Shown here: positions 1-5,699 of the stretch, in pieces | Layout of the letters: each line of letters opens with the position of its first letter | How positions within the stretch are numbered: the first letter of the stretch is position 1 | Assembly: GCA_013334735.1 (NCBI GenBank) | Contig: JAAXXA010000145.1 | Location: 1-7,092, forward strand | DNA length: 7,092 bases | Source: Bacteroidota bacterium | GTDB taxonomy: Bacteria; Bacteroidota; Bacteroidia; Bacteroidales; CG2-30-32-10 | Direction: 5' to 3' | Notes under the pieces: model-generated | Databases searched by the model: none | What the model saw: only the letters and a program-made list of their open reading frames with translations | What the model was told of the DNA's origin: nothing | Made by a program: the position numbers and the translations under genes

Positions 1-333
1 GGTGATAGAGCCGGCTGCTAGGGGGAACCCTGTTATACCTGGACTTAACGGTAACCACCCACTATTAGTATAATAGTTAAAGTTTTCGCAATCGGTATTA
101 AAAATTAATAACCCAAGCGCCGGAGAACTGATAGAAGTACGCTGAGCTGTGGTCATCCGGTTAATAAGAACTCCCTGAGAAGTACCGCTAACATCAAGCA
201 TTGCCGAATTATTGGGGGCAGCGCCAGAAGTGTTAATAGCTATGCCTTGTGCGTGAGAGTTGAAAGTTAAAAGTTGAAAGCTAAAAGTAAACAATGAAAA
301 CACAATGATTTTTAATACTATTTGATTTTTCAT
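1..333 (-). CDS. Secreted modular protein, N-terminal part (likely FISUMP-type paralogue), cut by window edge
   Basis: The frame is open from the ATG at 333 to base 1 (111 codons) with no stop, so the C-terminus lies outside the window. Residues 1-29 form a Sec signal peptide: a Lys-containing n-region (MKNQIVLK), a Phe/Leu-rich core and a cleavage site near SHA|QG. Then comes the conserved head (GIAINTSGAAPNNSAML..., about residues 30-98) ending in DCENFNYYTNSGW. Head and linker (ITGFPLAAGSIT) match the FISUMP gene at 2483-3931 almost residue for residue, much more closely than the LamG or DUF1566 genes. I therefore infer the missing part carries PKD-like and FISUMP domains, but this is not seen. 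The start is supported by alignment with the paralogues and an AT-rich leader. The gene lies 85 bp downstream of the stop of its neighbour. The function of the head is unknown. Confidence 0.9.
   Translation of the reverse strand, partial: MKNQIVLKIIVFSLFTFSFQLLTFNSHAQGIAINTSGAAPNNSAMLDVSGTSQGVLINRMTTAQRTSISSPALGLLIFNTDCENFNYYTNSGWLPLSPGITGFPLAAGSIT
171..249. repeat. 79-bp conserved head module, copy A
   Basis: This codes for the head segment QGIAINTSGAAPNNSAML... to SGTSQG in the gene starting at 333. It matches 2044-2122 at 78 of 79 bases and 3751-3829 at about 72 of 79. The strongly shared DNA makes it a likely site of gene conversion or recombination between paralogues. Confidence 0.93.
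259..286. repeat. Degenerate heptamer array in signal-peptide core (gene at 333)
   Basis: Read on the plus strand, the units are GTTGAAA, GTTAAAA, GTTGAAA and GCTAAAA, a 7-bp period. In the coding direction the unit is about TTTYAAC. The array encodes the Phe/Leu/Thr-rich hydrophobic core (TFSFQLLTFN). A gain or loss of one unit would shift the frame right after the start; three units would be in frame. Confidence 0.85.
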
Positions 334-353
334 AACTTTAATCTTTTTTTATT

Positions 354-361
354 CAAAAATA
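354..361 (-). promoter_or_regulatory. Candidate Bacteroidota -7 box (TATTTTTG)
   Basis: On the minus strand this reads TATTTTTG, fitting TAnnTTTG, 21 nt upstream of the ATG at 333. No convincing -33 element is seen at normal spacing. A chance match is possible because the gap is very AT-rich. Confidence 0.25.
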
Positions 362-418
362 AGCAATGTTATTCATATTATTACGCTATACTTTTACAAA
401 ACATATTAGAATTTTGTT

Positions 419-2338
419 TTAAAAAGGATATTGAATTCCATTACCAGAATTATAAAGCGCTGATACTTCAGCAGAAGATAAAGCGCGAGACCATATACCT
501 ACTTCATCAATAAGACCAGAAATAAATCTGGAACTTCCACACCAAGAACTAATAAATAAATTACTACCCGAACCACTTCCGGTGGGATTATTATATGGAT
601 TAGATATAGTACCAATAGATGTACCGTTCAAATATCCTTCTAACAAGGTATTATTAGTATAAACATATACAACATGGTACCATATATCCGATGTTAAGTT
701 AATATTGTATCTGATATTATTATCAGTTCCTCCATAATTACCTTTATAAATAACTATTTGTTTTGTTCCTGTTTCATTACTATATTTTATACTTATATCT
801 TTTTCGGGAGAATAAGGGGTTATACTTACCATTACAAATTCATTACCTGTACTAGGTTGTGTAGAAATTTTAAACCAACAGGAAATAGAAAAAGAAGTAT
901 TATATAATGAATTGGCAATAGTAGAACCTGCAGAAAAACTTTTATTTGTATTACTTGAACCAAAATCTGCTCCGTTACTTATTTTACCAGTTGAATATCC
1001 AACAGTATTATTATTTGTTAATGGATAACTTCCAACAGCATCGGCTGCGCCCCCATTAGTTTCATCAAATTTCCAATACGCAACTATATTAGAGGCTATA
1101 TTAAAAGTGGTTAAAGAAACTATATTCGAATTTCCCCCTGCGCAACTGTTAACAGGTCTTACACGATAATAATATACTGTTGAAGGCGCTAATCCTGTAA
1201 CATTATACGAAGTAACATTTCCCACATTAAGATTGCTATATCCTGAAACAAAGCTTGAGAAGCTAGTATTAAGAGAAACATCTAAGCAATAAGATGTAGC
1301 ATTAGCGGATGAATTCCAATTGGCTTTGAACTGAAGGGAGCCTATTCCGTTAGCTGCATTTGCAGTAACAGCGGCAGCTACAGGATTTACTGCAACAACC
1401 ACGTTCTGAATATTGCTACAACCATTTGCTGATAATGTATATATATAGGTTACATTCACAGGATCCGATGTTGTATTTAAAAGTATTTCCTCAGGGCTAC
1501 CGGTACCTGTTGCCGAGCTATTACTTATACCTGTTACCATAGCCCTGCTCCAGTTAAAGGTAGTTCCTCCCGTTGAACAAGTTGGAGTATAACTGAACGT
1601 AGAATTGCTGCACACAGATGAGGGAGTTAGAGAACTGGTTAAAATAGGTAAAGGGTTTACGGTTACCATAGCCGTATTTACCGCTGTAGCCGAACCGCAT
1701 GCATTACTTACAGTTAATGTATAAACACCCGTACCGGCAGAAACATTTGTTATTGTCGGGTTTTGTAAAGAAGAAACAAAGTTGTTCGGACCTGTCCACG
1801 ACCAATTGTTTGCGCCTAATGCACTACCTGTTAGCGTTAAAGTACTTCCTGAACATAATGTAGTTTGAGATGCAGAAGCTGATACAGATGATGGGGCGCT
1901 TGTGCATAAACATGATAATGATTGCCATATACTGCCTGAATAAGCTTCGAAACACTTTGTAGTAGTATTGTAGATAAGAAGCGATTCTGGAATAGGCGCA
2001 GATATGGCATCACGCTCTGTTGAGGTCATTCGGTTTATTAGCACTCCCTGAGAAGTACCGCTTACATCAAGCATTGCCGAATTATTGGGGGCAGCGCCAG
2101 AAGTGTTAATAGCTATGCCTTGAGAAAAGGAGTGAAAAGTGAAAAGTGAAAAGTGAAAAATAAGGCATAAGGTAAAAAGAACCCTTCGACATTTCGACAG
2201 GCTCAATGCGGCGCTAGGCTCTAGGGAACCAAGACATAAGGTATTCATGCTGCTACGAGGTGTTTTTAACAAATATTCTCCGAATTGATTTCTGTCAAGG
2301 ATATTATCCGCCATTGGCGGGCGCTTCGATAAGTTCAT
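419..2338 (-). CDS. Secreted PKD/FN3/LamG protein with repeat-expanded signal peptide
   Basis: This gene encodes 639 aa. Residues 1-73 are an unusually long signal region. The hydrophobic core (about 53-69, FTLCLIFHFSLFTF) and SFSQ cleavage region sit behind some 50 residues encoded largely by inserted repeat DNA (SKRPPMAD; LEPSAALSLSKCRR). The conserved head spans about 74-143 (GIAINTSGAAPNNSAML...). Two PKD/Ig-like domains follow at about 144-230 (WSWTGPNNF, GVYTLTVSNACG) and 231-322. An FN3-like domain lies at about 323-412 (TSYNVTGLAPSTVYYYRVRP). A LamG/concanavalin A-like domain fills about 415-639, opening NIVAYWKFDE and closing with the family signature GLIDEVGIWSRALSSAEV. LamG domains usually bind glycans or proteins; no ligand can be named. 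ATG 2338 is preferred because its 14-nt leader equals that of the gene at 3931. M31 (codon ending at 2248) is a plausible alternative start. No type IX secretion C-terminal domain is seen. Confidence 0.9.
   Translation of the reverse strand: MNLSKRPPMADNILDRNQFGEYLLKTPRSSMNTLCLGSLEPSAALSLSKCRRVLFTLCLIFHFSLFTFHSFSQGIAINTSGAAPNNSAMLDVSGTSQGVLINRMTSTERDAISAPIPESLLIYNTTTKCFEAYSGSIWQSLSCLCTSAPSSVSASASQTTLCSGSTLTLTGSALGANNWSWTGPNNFVSSLQNPTITNVSAGTGVYTLTVSNACGSATAVNTAMVTVNPLPILTSSLTPSSVCSNSTFSYTPTCSTGGTTFNWSRAMVTGISNSSATGTGSPEEILLNTTSDPVNVTYIYTLSANGCSNIQNVVVAVNPVAAAVTANAANGIGSLQFKANWNSSANATSYCLDVSLNTSFSSFVSGYSNLNVGNVTSYNVTGLAPSTVYYYRVRPVNSCAGGNSNIVSLTTFNIASNIVAYWKFDETNGGAADAVGSYPLTNNNTVGYSTGKISNGADFGSSNTNKSFSAGSTIANSLYNTSFSISCWFKISTQPSTGNEFVMVSITPYSPEKDISIKYSNETGTKQIVIYKGNYGGTDNNIRYNINLTSDIWYHVVYVYTNNTLLEGYLNGTSIGTISNPYNNPTGSGSGSNLFISSWCGSSRFISGLIDEVGIWSRALSSAEVSALYNSGNGIQYPF
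2044..2122. repeat. 79-bp conserved head module, copy B
   Basis: This is the copy in the LamG gene starting at 2338. It has one mismatch to copy A (CTTACATC here, CTAACATC there) and about six to copy C. Confidence 0.93.
2132..2159. repeat. Perfect heptamer array GTGAAAA x4 in signal-peptide core (gene at 2338)
   Basis: Four perfect tandem copies of GTGAAAA (TTTTCAC in the coding direction) encode FHFSLFTFH of the signal-peptide core. This is the least degenerate array of the four and so the most likely to slip. Confidence 0.95.
2162..2243. repeat. 69-bp in-frame insertion with 13-bp flanking direct repeats (dispersed-repeat-like)
   Basis: AAGGCATAAGGTA (2162-2174) and AAGACATAAGGTA (2231-2243) match at 12 of 13 bases and are exactly 69 bp apart. 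Between them lies a segment containing CTTCGAC and TTCGACAGGCTCAATG (2193-2208), which resembles a short repeat widely scattered in bacterial genomes that translates as LSLSK or FDRL. The repeated flank appears in the protein as TLCL at residues 33-36 and 56-59. The 69-bp length is a multiple of three, so the gene stayed open. The small-element interpretation is inferred from memory of such repeats. Confidence 0.7.
2299..2320. repeat. Double palindrome with CCGCC-ATT-GGCGG, inside start of CDS
   Basis: GGATA-T-TATCC (2299-2309) overlaps CCGCC-ATT-GGCGG (2308-2320). They lie 18 nt inside the gene starting at 2338 and are translated as RPPMAD. The GC-rich palindrome stands out from its AT-rich surroundings and has no counterpart in the paralogue signal peptides, so it is probably a second dispersed repeat inserted in frame. 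Confidence 0.65.
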
Positions 2339-2352
2339 AAAATTTAATTTTT
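2339..2352 (-). promoter_or_regulatory. AT-rich translation leader shared with the gene at 3931
   Basis: The 14 nt before the ATG at 2338 (AAAAATTAAATTTT) are identical to those before the ATG at 3931. There is no Shine-Dalgarno sequence, as is usual in Bacteroidota. The match fixes the start at 2338 despite the odd N-terminal coding sequence after it. Confidence 0.6.
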
Positions 2353-2365
2353 TAAATTAATGTTT

Positions 2366-2373
2366 CAAACGTA
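2366..2373 (-). promoter_or_regulatory. Candidate Bacteroidota -7 box (TACGTTTG)
   Basis: On the minus strand this reads TACGTTTG, matching the Bacteroidota consensus TAnnTTTG, 28 nt upstream of the ATG at 2338. No TTTG or TTG lies at the usual -33 spacing; the nearest TTTG is about 28 nt further upstream. This is a weak prediction in AT-rich DNA. Confidence 0.3.
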
Positions 2374-2482
2374 CTAAAATACAGATAAATATTCATTTTT
2401 ACAAATAATTCATAAAAAAATATTACTTCATTTTTATTTAAAATATTGCAGTATAGACCCAATTAAATTTCTATAGAGCCCT

Positions 2483-3931
2483 CTAATCTTTAAGACATCT
2501 CACAGATAAACCATTTGCCATTCTGCTGTTATATCTGCCCACATCGCTGTTATTATATGTTACTGATCTTTGATAAGCATAAGATCCTGCATACGTACGA
2601 CTCCACCAGTAACCAATTTCGCCAAGGCTCGCGTATGTCCCATCGGAATTACGGTTACCACTTGAAAGAGCTGTATATCCAGTTTCGTTAGTAGCGCCTG
2701 TATTTGGGCTACTCCAATGTGTTGTACCGGTTTCTTTCAGTTTGCCGCCAGCTCCACTCACACCACCTAAATAAGTAGTAAAAGTCGTCCATTCAGCATC
2801 TGTAGGAACATGCCAGCCTGTAGGGCAAATGTTTGTTTTAATCGCTGCATAACCATTGTATAATCCACCATAAGTTGCTTTATAAGTTGCAGTATCCGTA
2901 TTATTATAATAGCTCCTTGCGCCAGTTGTATTACTTGCCCATGTAGAGTTATCAGAAATATAAAGAATAGAACTGCCATTGTTATAATGGGTAGTTTTAA
3001 GATTTTCTTTCATCCAGCATTGGGTACCTATACTTATTGAGTTGTATGTATTGTTGTCGTAGTCTGTTACGGTAGGAGTACCTGAGGCGGAGTTAATAAT
3101 TACATCGTCAGTTGAAGCAGTACAAGGAGAATTAGAAATTGTCCACCGCAGTGTTGCTGTGCCGGGTACGGCTAATCCTGTTACTCCTGATATGGGAGAA
3201 CCCGGTGTGGTTATAGTTGCTGTGCCTGATACAACCGTCCAGTTTCCGGTTCCTACAACAGGTGTATTTCCTGCTAAGGTAGTGGTTGTAGATCCACATG
3301 CTAAGTTTTGATCCGATCCGGCACTAGCAGTAGTTGGGAAGGCATTTACTGAAATCATTAAGGTTTGAACAGTCCCGTTACCACAAGCATTGCTTGGAGT
3401 AACCGTGAGCGTACCGGAAGTGGCAGCTCCGGAAAAATTAACTGTGATAGAATTTGTATTACAGCCCGAAGCGCAAGTGAAACCTGTACCGGAATAAGAC
3501 CATAAATAGTTTGTTGCGCCTGAAACAGCGCTAACAGAATACGCAGCGCCATTCTGATTTAAGCAAGCAGGAGACGTGCCGGTTATAGCGCCGGCTGCTT
3601 CCGGAAATCCTGTTATAGCAGGATTTAACGACAGCCAACCACTGTTAGTATAATAATTAAAGTTTTCACAATCGGTATTAAAAATTAATAACCCAAGCGC
3701 GGGGGAATTGATAGCTGTGCGCTGGGATGTGGTCATACGATTAATAAGAACTCCCTGAGAAGTACCGCTTACATCAAGCATTGCAGAATTATTTGGGGCG
3801 GCGCCTGAAGTGTTAATGGCTATTCCTTGAGCATAAGAGTTAAAAGTTAAAAATTGAAAGTTAAAAGTTAGCAAAGTAAACACCATGACTCTTAATAATT
3901 TGTTTGTTTTTAGTAATTTTTGTGCTTTCAT
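2483..3931 (-). CDS. Secreted PKD-like protein with C-terminal FISUMP domain
   Basis: This gene encodes 482 aa. Residues 1-35 are a signal peptide with a Lys/Arg-rich n-region (MKAQKLLKTNKLLR), an F/L/T core and likely cleavage at SYA|QG. The conserved head lies at about 36-103. Two PKD/Ig-like domains follow at about 115-197 (YLWSYSG, NSITVNFSGAATSGTLTV) and 198-282. The last 200 residues are a FISUMP domain (Fibrobacter succinogenes major paralogous domain). It shows the full series of hallmarks: VTDYDNNTYNSISIGTQCWMKENLKTT, then GGLYNGYAAI, NICPTGWHVPTDAEWTTF, GGKLKET, YWWSRT and the terminal LSVRCLKD. FISUMP domains are common in secreted proteins of Bacteroidota and Fibrobacterota and are thought to adopt a C-type-lectin-like fold; the binding partner is unknown. 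The head is near-identical in DNA to the genes starting at 333 and 2338. The start has the same leader as the 2338 start. Confidence 0.93.
   Translation of the reverse strand: MKAQKLLKTNKLLRVMVFTLLTFNFQFLTFNSYAQGIAINTSGAAPNNSAMLDVSGTSQGVLINRMTTSQRTAINSPALGLLIFNTDCENFNYYTNSGWLSLNPAITGFPEAAGAITGTSPACLNQNGAAYSVSAVSGATNYLWSYSGTGFTCASGCNTNSITVNFSGAATSGTLTVTPSNACGNGTVQTLMISVNAFPTTASAGSDQNLACGSTTTTLAGNTPVVGTGNWTVVSGTATITTPGSPISGVTGLAVPGTATLRWTISNSPCTASTDDVIINSASGTPTVTDYDNNTYNSISIGTQCWMKENLKTTHYNNGSSILYISDNSTWASNTTGARSYYNNTDTATYKATYGGLYNGYAAIKTNICPTGWHVPTDAEWTTFTTYLGGVSGAGGKLKETGTTHWSSPNTGATNETGYTALSSGNRNSDGTYASLGEIGYWWSRTYAGSYAYQRSVTYNNSDVGRYNSRMANGLSVRCLKD
3751..3829. repeat. 79-bp conserved head module, copy C
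   Basis: This is the copy in the FISUMP gene starting at 3931, about 73/79 identical to copy B. Most of the differences appear to be silent third-position changes, so the protein sequence is kept. Confidence 0.9.
3839..3866. repeat. Degenerate heptamer array in signal-peptide core (FISUMP gene)
   Basis: The units are GTTAAAA, GTTAAAA, ATTGAAA and GTTAAAA, followed by a decayed GTTAGCA. They encode LTFNFQFLTFN. Confidence 0.88.
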
Positions 3932-3945
3932 AAAATTTAATTTTT
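3932..3945 (-). promoter_or_regulatory. AT-rich translation leader of the FISUMP gene
   Basis: This is the same 14-nt leader as at 2339-2352. The remaining 56 bp up to the stop of the upstream gene show no clear promoter or terminator, so read-through from the DUF1566 gene is possible. Confidence 0.55.
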
Positions 3946-4001
3946 CATTTACAGTTTAAATATCTAAATTTGTTCATATACAATTAAGCCCAAATTATGC
4001 A

Positions 4002-5582
4002 TTAAAAAACCCGAACAGCACGAAGATAGTATGCTTGAGGTTTACTCTTTACCCAATTGGCGCCATCGCTGAACCTCCATCCATAAGCGTTGGCGCTGCC
4101 GCTTTCAGTTGATGACCAATACCAGGCAGGGCTAAAATTTCCCCAACTCGGATTGTGCAAGTATAAATTATTGTATAATAAACCTAATTCATTATTTGAA
4201 GGCATAAACCAGTCGGTGTAGCCATTTAATGTAAGAGTATCGGCTATATATGCCAAAGAATTTGCTCCGAGTACAGTTACAATTTTGGTCGTGTTTGCCT
4301 GTCCTGTACCAACAGCGGATCCTGTTGCATTAGTTGTAATAGAGCCGCTTCCCCATATAACAGTACCTGTGCTTTGTTCGTTTGGCGCAGCTATGATGCC
4401 GTGTAAACCTGTGCCATCAACATAAGCAATTATCCCTCCCTGGTAGGTGCACCCTATTACAATCAATGTCGTAAAACTTATCTGATCTCCATACGCTGTA
4501 TAACAACTATTGGAAGCATAAGCCCTTACATAATAAGTTGTGCCTGCGGTTAATCCGGTTATTGAACTTGTATATGATCCTGTACCAGTTCCATTTGAGG
4601 TAAAGTTGTTTGTAGCTAATACAGGGTTTTGAGAAGTACTCCAACATACACCACGAGCTGTTATAGCAACTCCTCCATCAGTTAATACATTTCCACCACT
4701 TGTGGCTCCACAGGATATTGAAGATGCTGCTGTGGTAGCTGCTAGTGTTGGTGTTGCGACTATCGTAGCTGTTGTCGATGCAGTGCCTTCACAACCATTT
4801 CCATCGGTTACCGTTACTGTATATGTACCCGCCATTGTAGGGGCAGCATTTGTAGACACCGTGGGGCTCTGAGTACTGTTAGTATAACTAGGACCCGACC
4901 ATGAATAAGAAGACATTCCATTAGGCCCTCCTGTTAAGTTTAATGTTGCGCCTTCGCAAACCGGACTATTATTTGAAGCCGTTGCTGTAGGATTTGCGTT
5001 TACCGTTATTGCATAATTCTGTGATACAGTTCCATTACCACAACCATTACTGGTTCCATAAACTGTTATATTGCCTGAAGTGGCGTTTGCAGCATAATTA
5101 ACTGTGACCGAGTTTGTATTAGCACCTGTAGCTATGGAAGCCCCAGTTGGTAATGACCAAGTATAACCCGTAGCATTTGCAATTGGAGCAACTGAATATA
5201 CCACGTTATTAGTTCCCTGACATACTGTAGCTGTACCGCTTATATTTCCGGCTGCCGAAGGTGGATAGCATCCACATGACAAAGTTATCCAATTCCCGTT
5301 TGTATAAAATTCAAAACACTTGGTGTCGTTGTTAAATATTAACAGCGATTCTGGGACAGGCGTTGCTATTGTATTTCTTTGCGCTGTGGTCAAGCGCGGA
5401 ATTAACATTCCCTGGCTCGTACTATTTACATCAAGCATTGCCGAGTTATCCGCAGCAGCGCCAGTAGTATTGATAGCTGCGCCTCCTTGTGCGAAACAAT
5501 TGACAACTGATAATTGAAATTTGACAATTATTATGGCATACACGATACTTTTCGTTAATTGAAATGTTCTTTTTGTTTCCAT
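4002..5582 (-). CDS. Secreted PKD/FN3 protein with C-terminal DUF1566 (Lcl-like) domain
   Basis: This gene encodes 526 aa from ATG 5582 (METKRTFQLTK). An in-frame TTG at 5597 would add five residues, but the ATG gives a normal signal peptide and is preferred. The core is about residues 12-28 and cleavage is near CFA|QGG. The head at about 32-103 is a diverged version of the shared module (NTTGAAADNSAML, PRLTTAQR, CFEFYTNGNW). Next come a PKD-like domain (about 108-195) and a second Ig/PKD domain (196-275, WSGPSYTNSTQSP, GTYTVTVTDGNGC). An FN3-like repeat lies at 276-373 (ITARGVCWSTSQNPV, ITGLTAGTTYYVRAYASNS). The DUF1566 domain covers about 378-526: GGIIAYVDGTGLHGIIA, GYTDWFMPSNNELGLLY, YWSSTES, then YYLRAVRVF. 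This family is related to the C-terminus of the Legionella collagen-like adhesin and has a C-type-lectin-like fold, so an adhesive role is likely but unproven. The first PKD domain shares a 140-bp identical stretch with the gene to its right. Confidence 0.93.
   Translation of the reverse strand: METKRTFQLTKSIVYAIIIVKFQLSVVNCFAQGGAAINTTGAAADNSAMLDVNSTSQGMLIPRLTTAQRNTIATPVPESLLIFNNDTKCFEFYTNGNWITLSCGCYPPSAAGNISGTATVCQGTNNVVYSVAPIANATGYTWSLPTGASIATGANTNSVTVNYAANATSGNITVYGTSNGCGNGTVSQNYAITVNANPTATASNNSPVCEGATLNLTGGPNGMSSYSWSGPSYTNSTQSPTVSTNAAPTMAGTYTVTVTDGNGCEGTASTTATIVATPTLAATTAASSISCGATSGGNVLTDGGVAITARGVCWSTSQNPVLATNNFTSNGTGTGSYTSSITGLTAGTTYYVRAYASNSCYTAYGDQISFTTLIVIGCTYQGGIIAYVDGTGLHGIIAAPNEQSTGTVIWGSGSITTNATGSAVGTGQANTTKIVTVLGANSLAYIADTLTLNGYTDWFMPSNNELGLLYNNLYLHNPSWGNFSPAWYWSSTESGSANAYGWRFSDGANWVKSKPQAYYLRAVRVF
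5050..5189. repeat. 140-bp identical repeat, copy 1 (in DUF1566 gene)
   Basis: This stretch is identical base for base to 6904-7043 in the same orientation, at an offset of 1854. It encodes most of the first PKD-like domain (PIANATGYTWSLPTGASI... to YGTS). Just outside it, toward 5000, the two copies show scattered differences (for example CTGTGA versus CTGAGA), so identity fades rather than stopping abruptly on that side. Confidence 0.97.
5500..5527. repeat. Decayed heptamer array in signal-peptide core (DUF1566 gene)
   Basis: The units are TTGACAA, CTGATAA, TTGAAAT and TTGACAA, still in a 7-bp period but more diverged. They encode VKFQLSVVN just before the cleavage site. Confidence 0.65.
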
Positions 5583-5646
5583 ATTTTTTATTTTCAAGAT
5601 ATTATGTTTGTGTTTAAATCGTATTTTCTTTATCTACTCACACTTA

Positions 5647-5674
5647 CCTTTGTTGGTGATAACACCAACAAAGG
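5647..5674. repeat. Perfect 12-bp-stem hairpin between two genes (possible bidirectional terminator or small dispersed repeat)
   Basis: CCTTTGTTGGTG, a 4-nt ATAA loop, then CACCAACAAAGG form a perfect hairpin about 25 nt past the stop of the LamG gene at 5700. The position fits a transcript end or an mRNA 3' stabiliser. There is no T-tract directly after the stem in either direction, so it is not a canonical intrinsic terminator. It may instead be a copy of an intergenic palindromic repeat. Confidence 0.6.
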
Positions 5675-5699
5675 CGTAGCGATAATTTGTCTTTAATTT

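Noticed and set aside
396..417. ACAAAA...TTTTGT hairpin after the LamG gene as a terminator
   Set aside because: A 6-bp A/T stem with one G-C pair type and a 10-nt loop is too weak in such AT-rich DNA.
322..513. Plus-strand open frame of 63 codons
   Set aside because: It overlaps the end of the LamG gene and the gap, has no recognisable protein features, and is explained by AT-rich antisense sequence.
2132..2159. CRISPR-like or regulatory iteron reading of the GTGAAAA repeats
   Set aside because: Units are contiguous without spacers and lie within a signal-peptide coding frame.
2478..2490. TAGAG-GG-CTCTA mini palindrome at the stop of the FISUMP gene
   Set aside because: The stem is only 4-5 bp with a tiny loop and no following T-tract.
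2767..3552. Minus-strand frames at 2767-2979 and 3358-3552
   Set aside because: They lie in another frame inside the FISUMP gene, whose frame is supported by clear domain homology.
5320..5517. Plus-strand open frame of 65 codons
   Set aside because: It is antisense to the conserved head and signal peptide of the DUF1566 gene.
5583..5597. TTG start at 5597 for the DUF1566 gene
   Set aside because: The ATG at 5582 gives a standard signal peptide and matches family practice; the five extra residues have no support.
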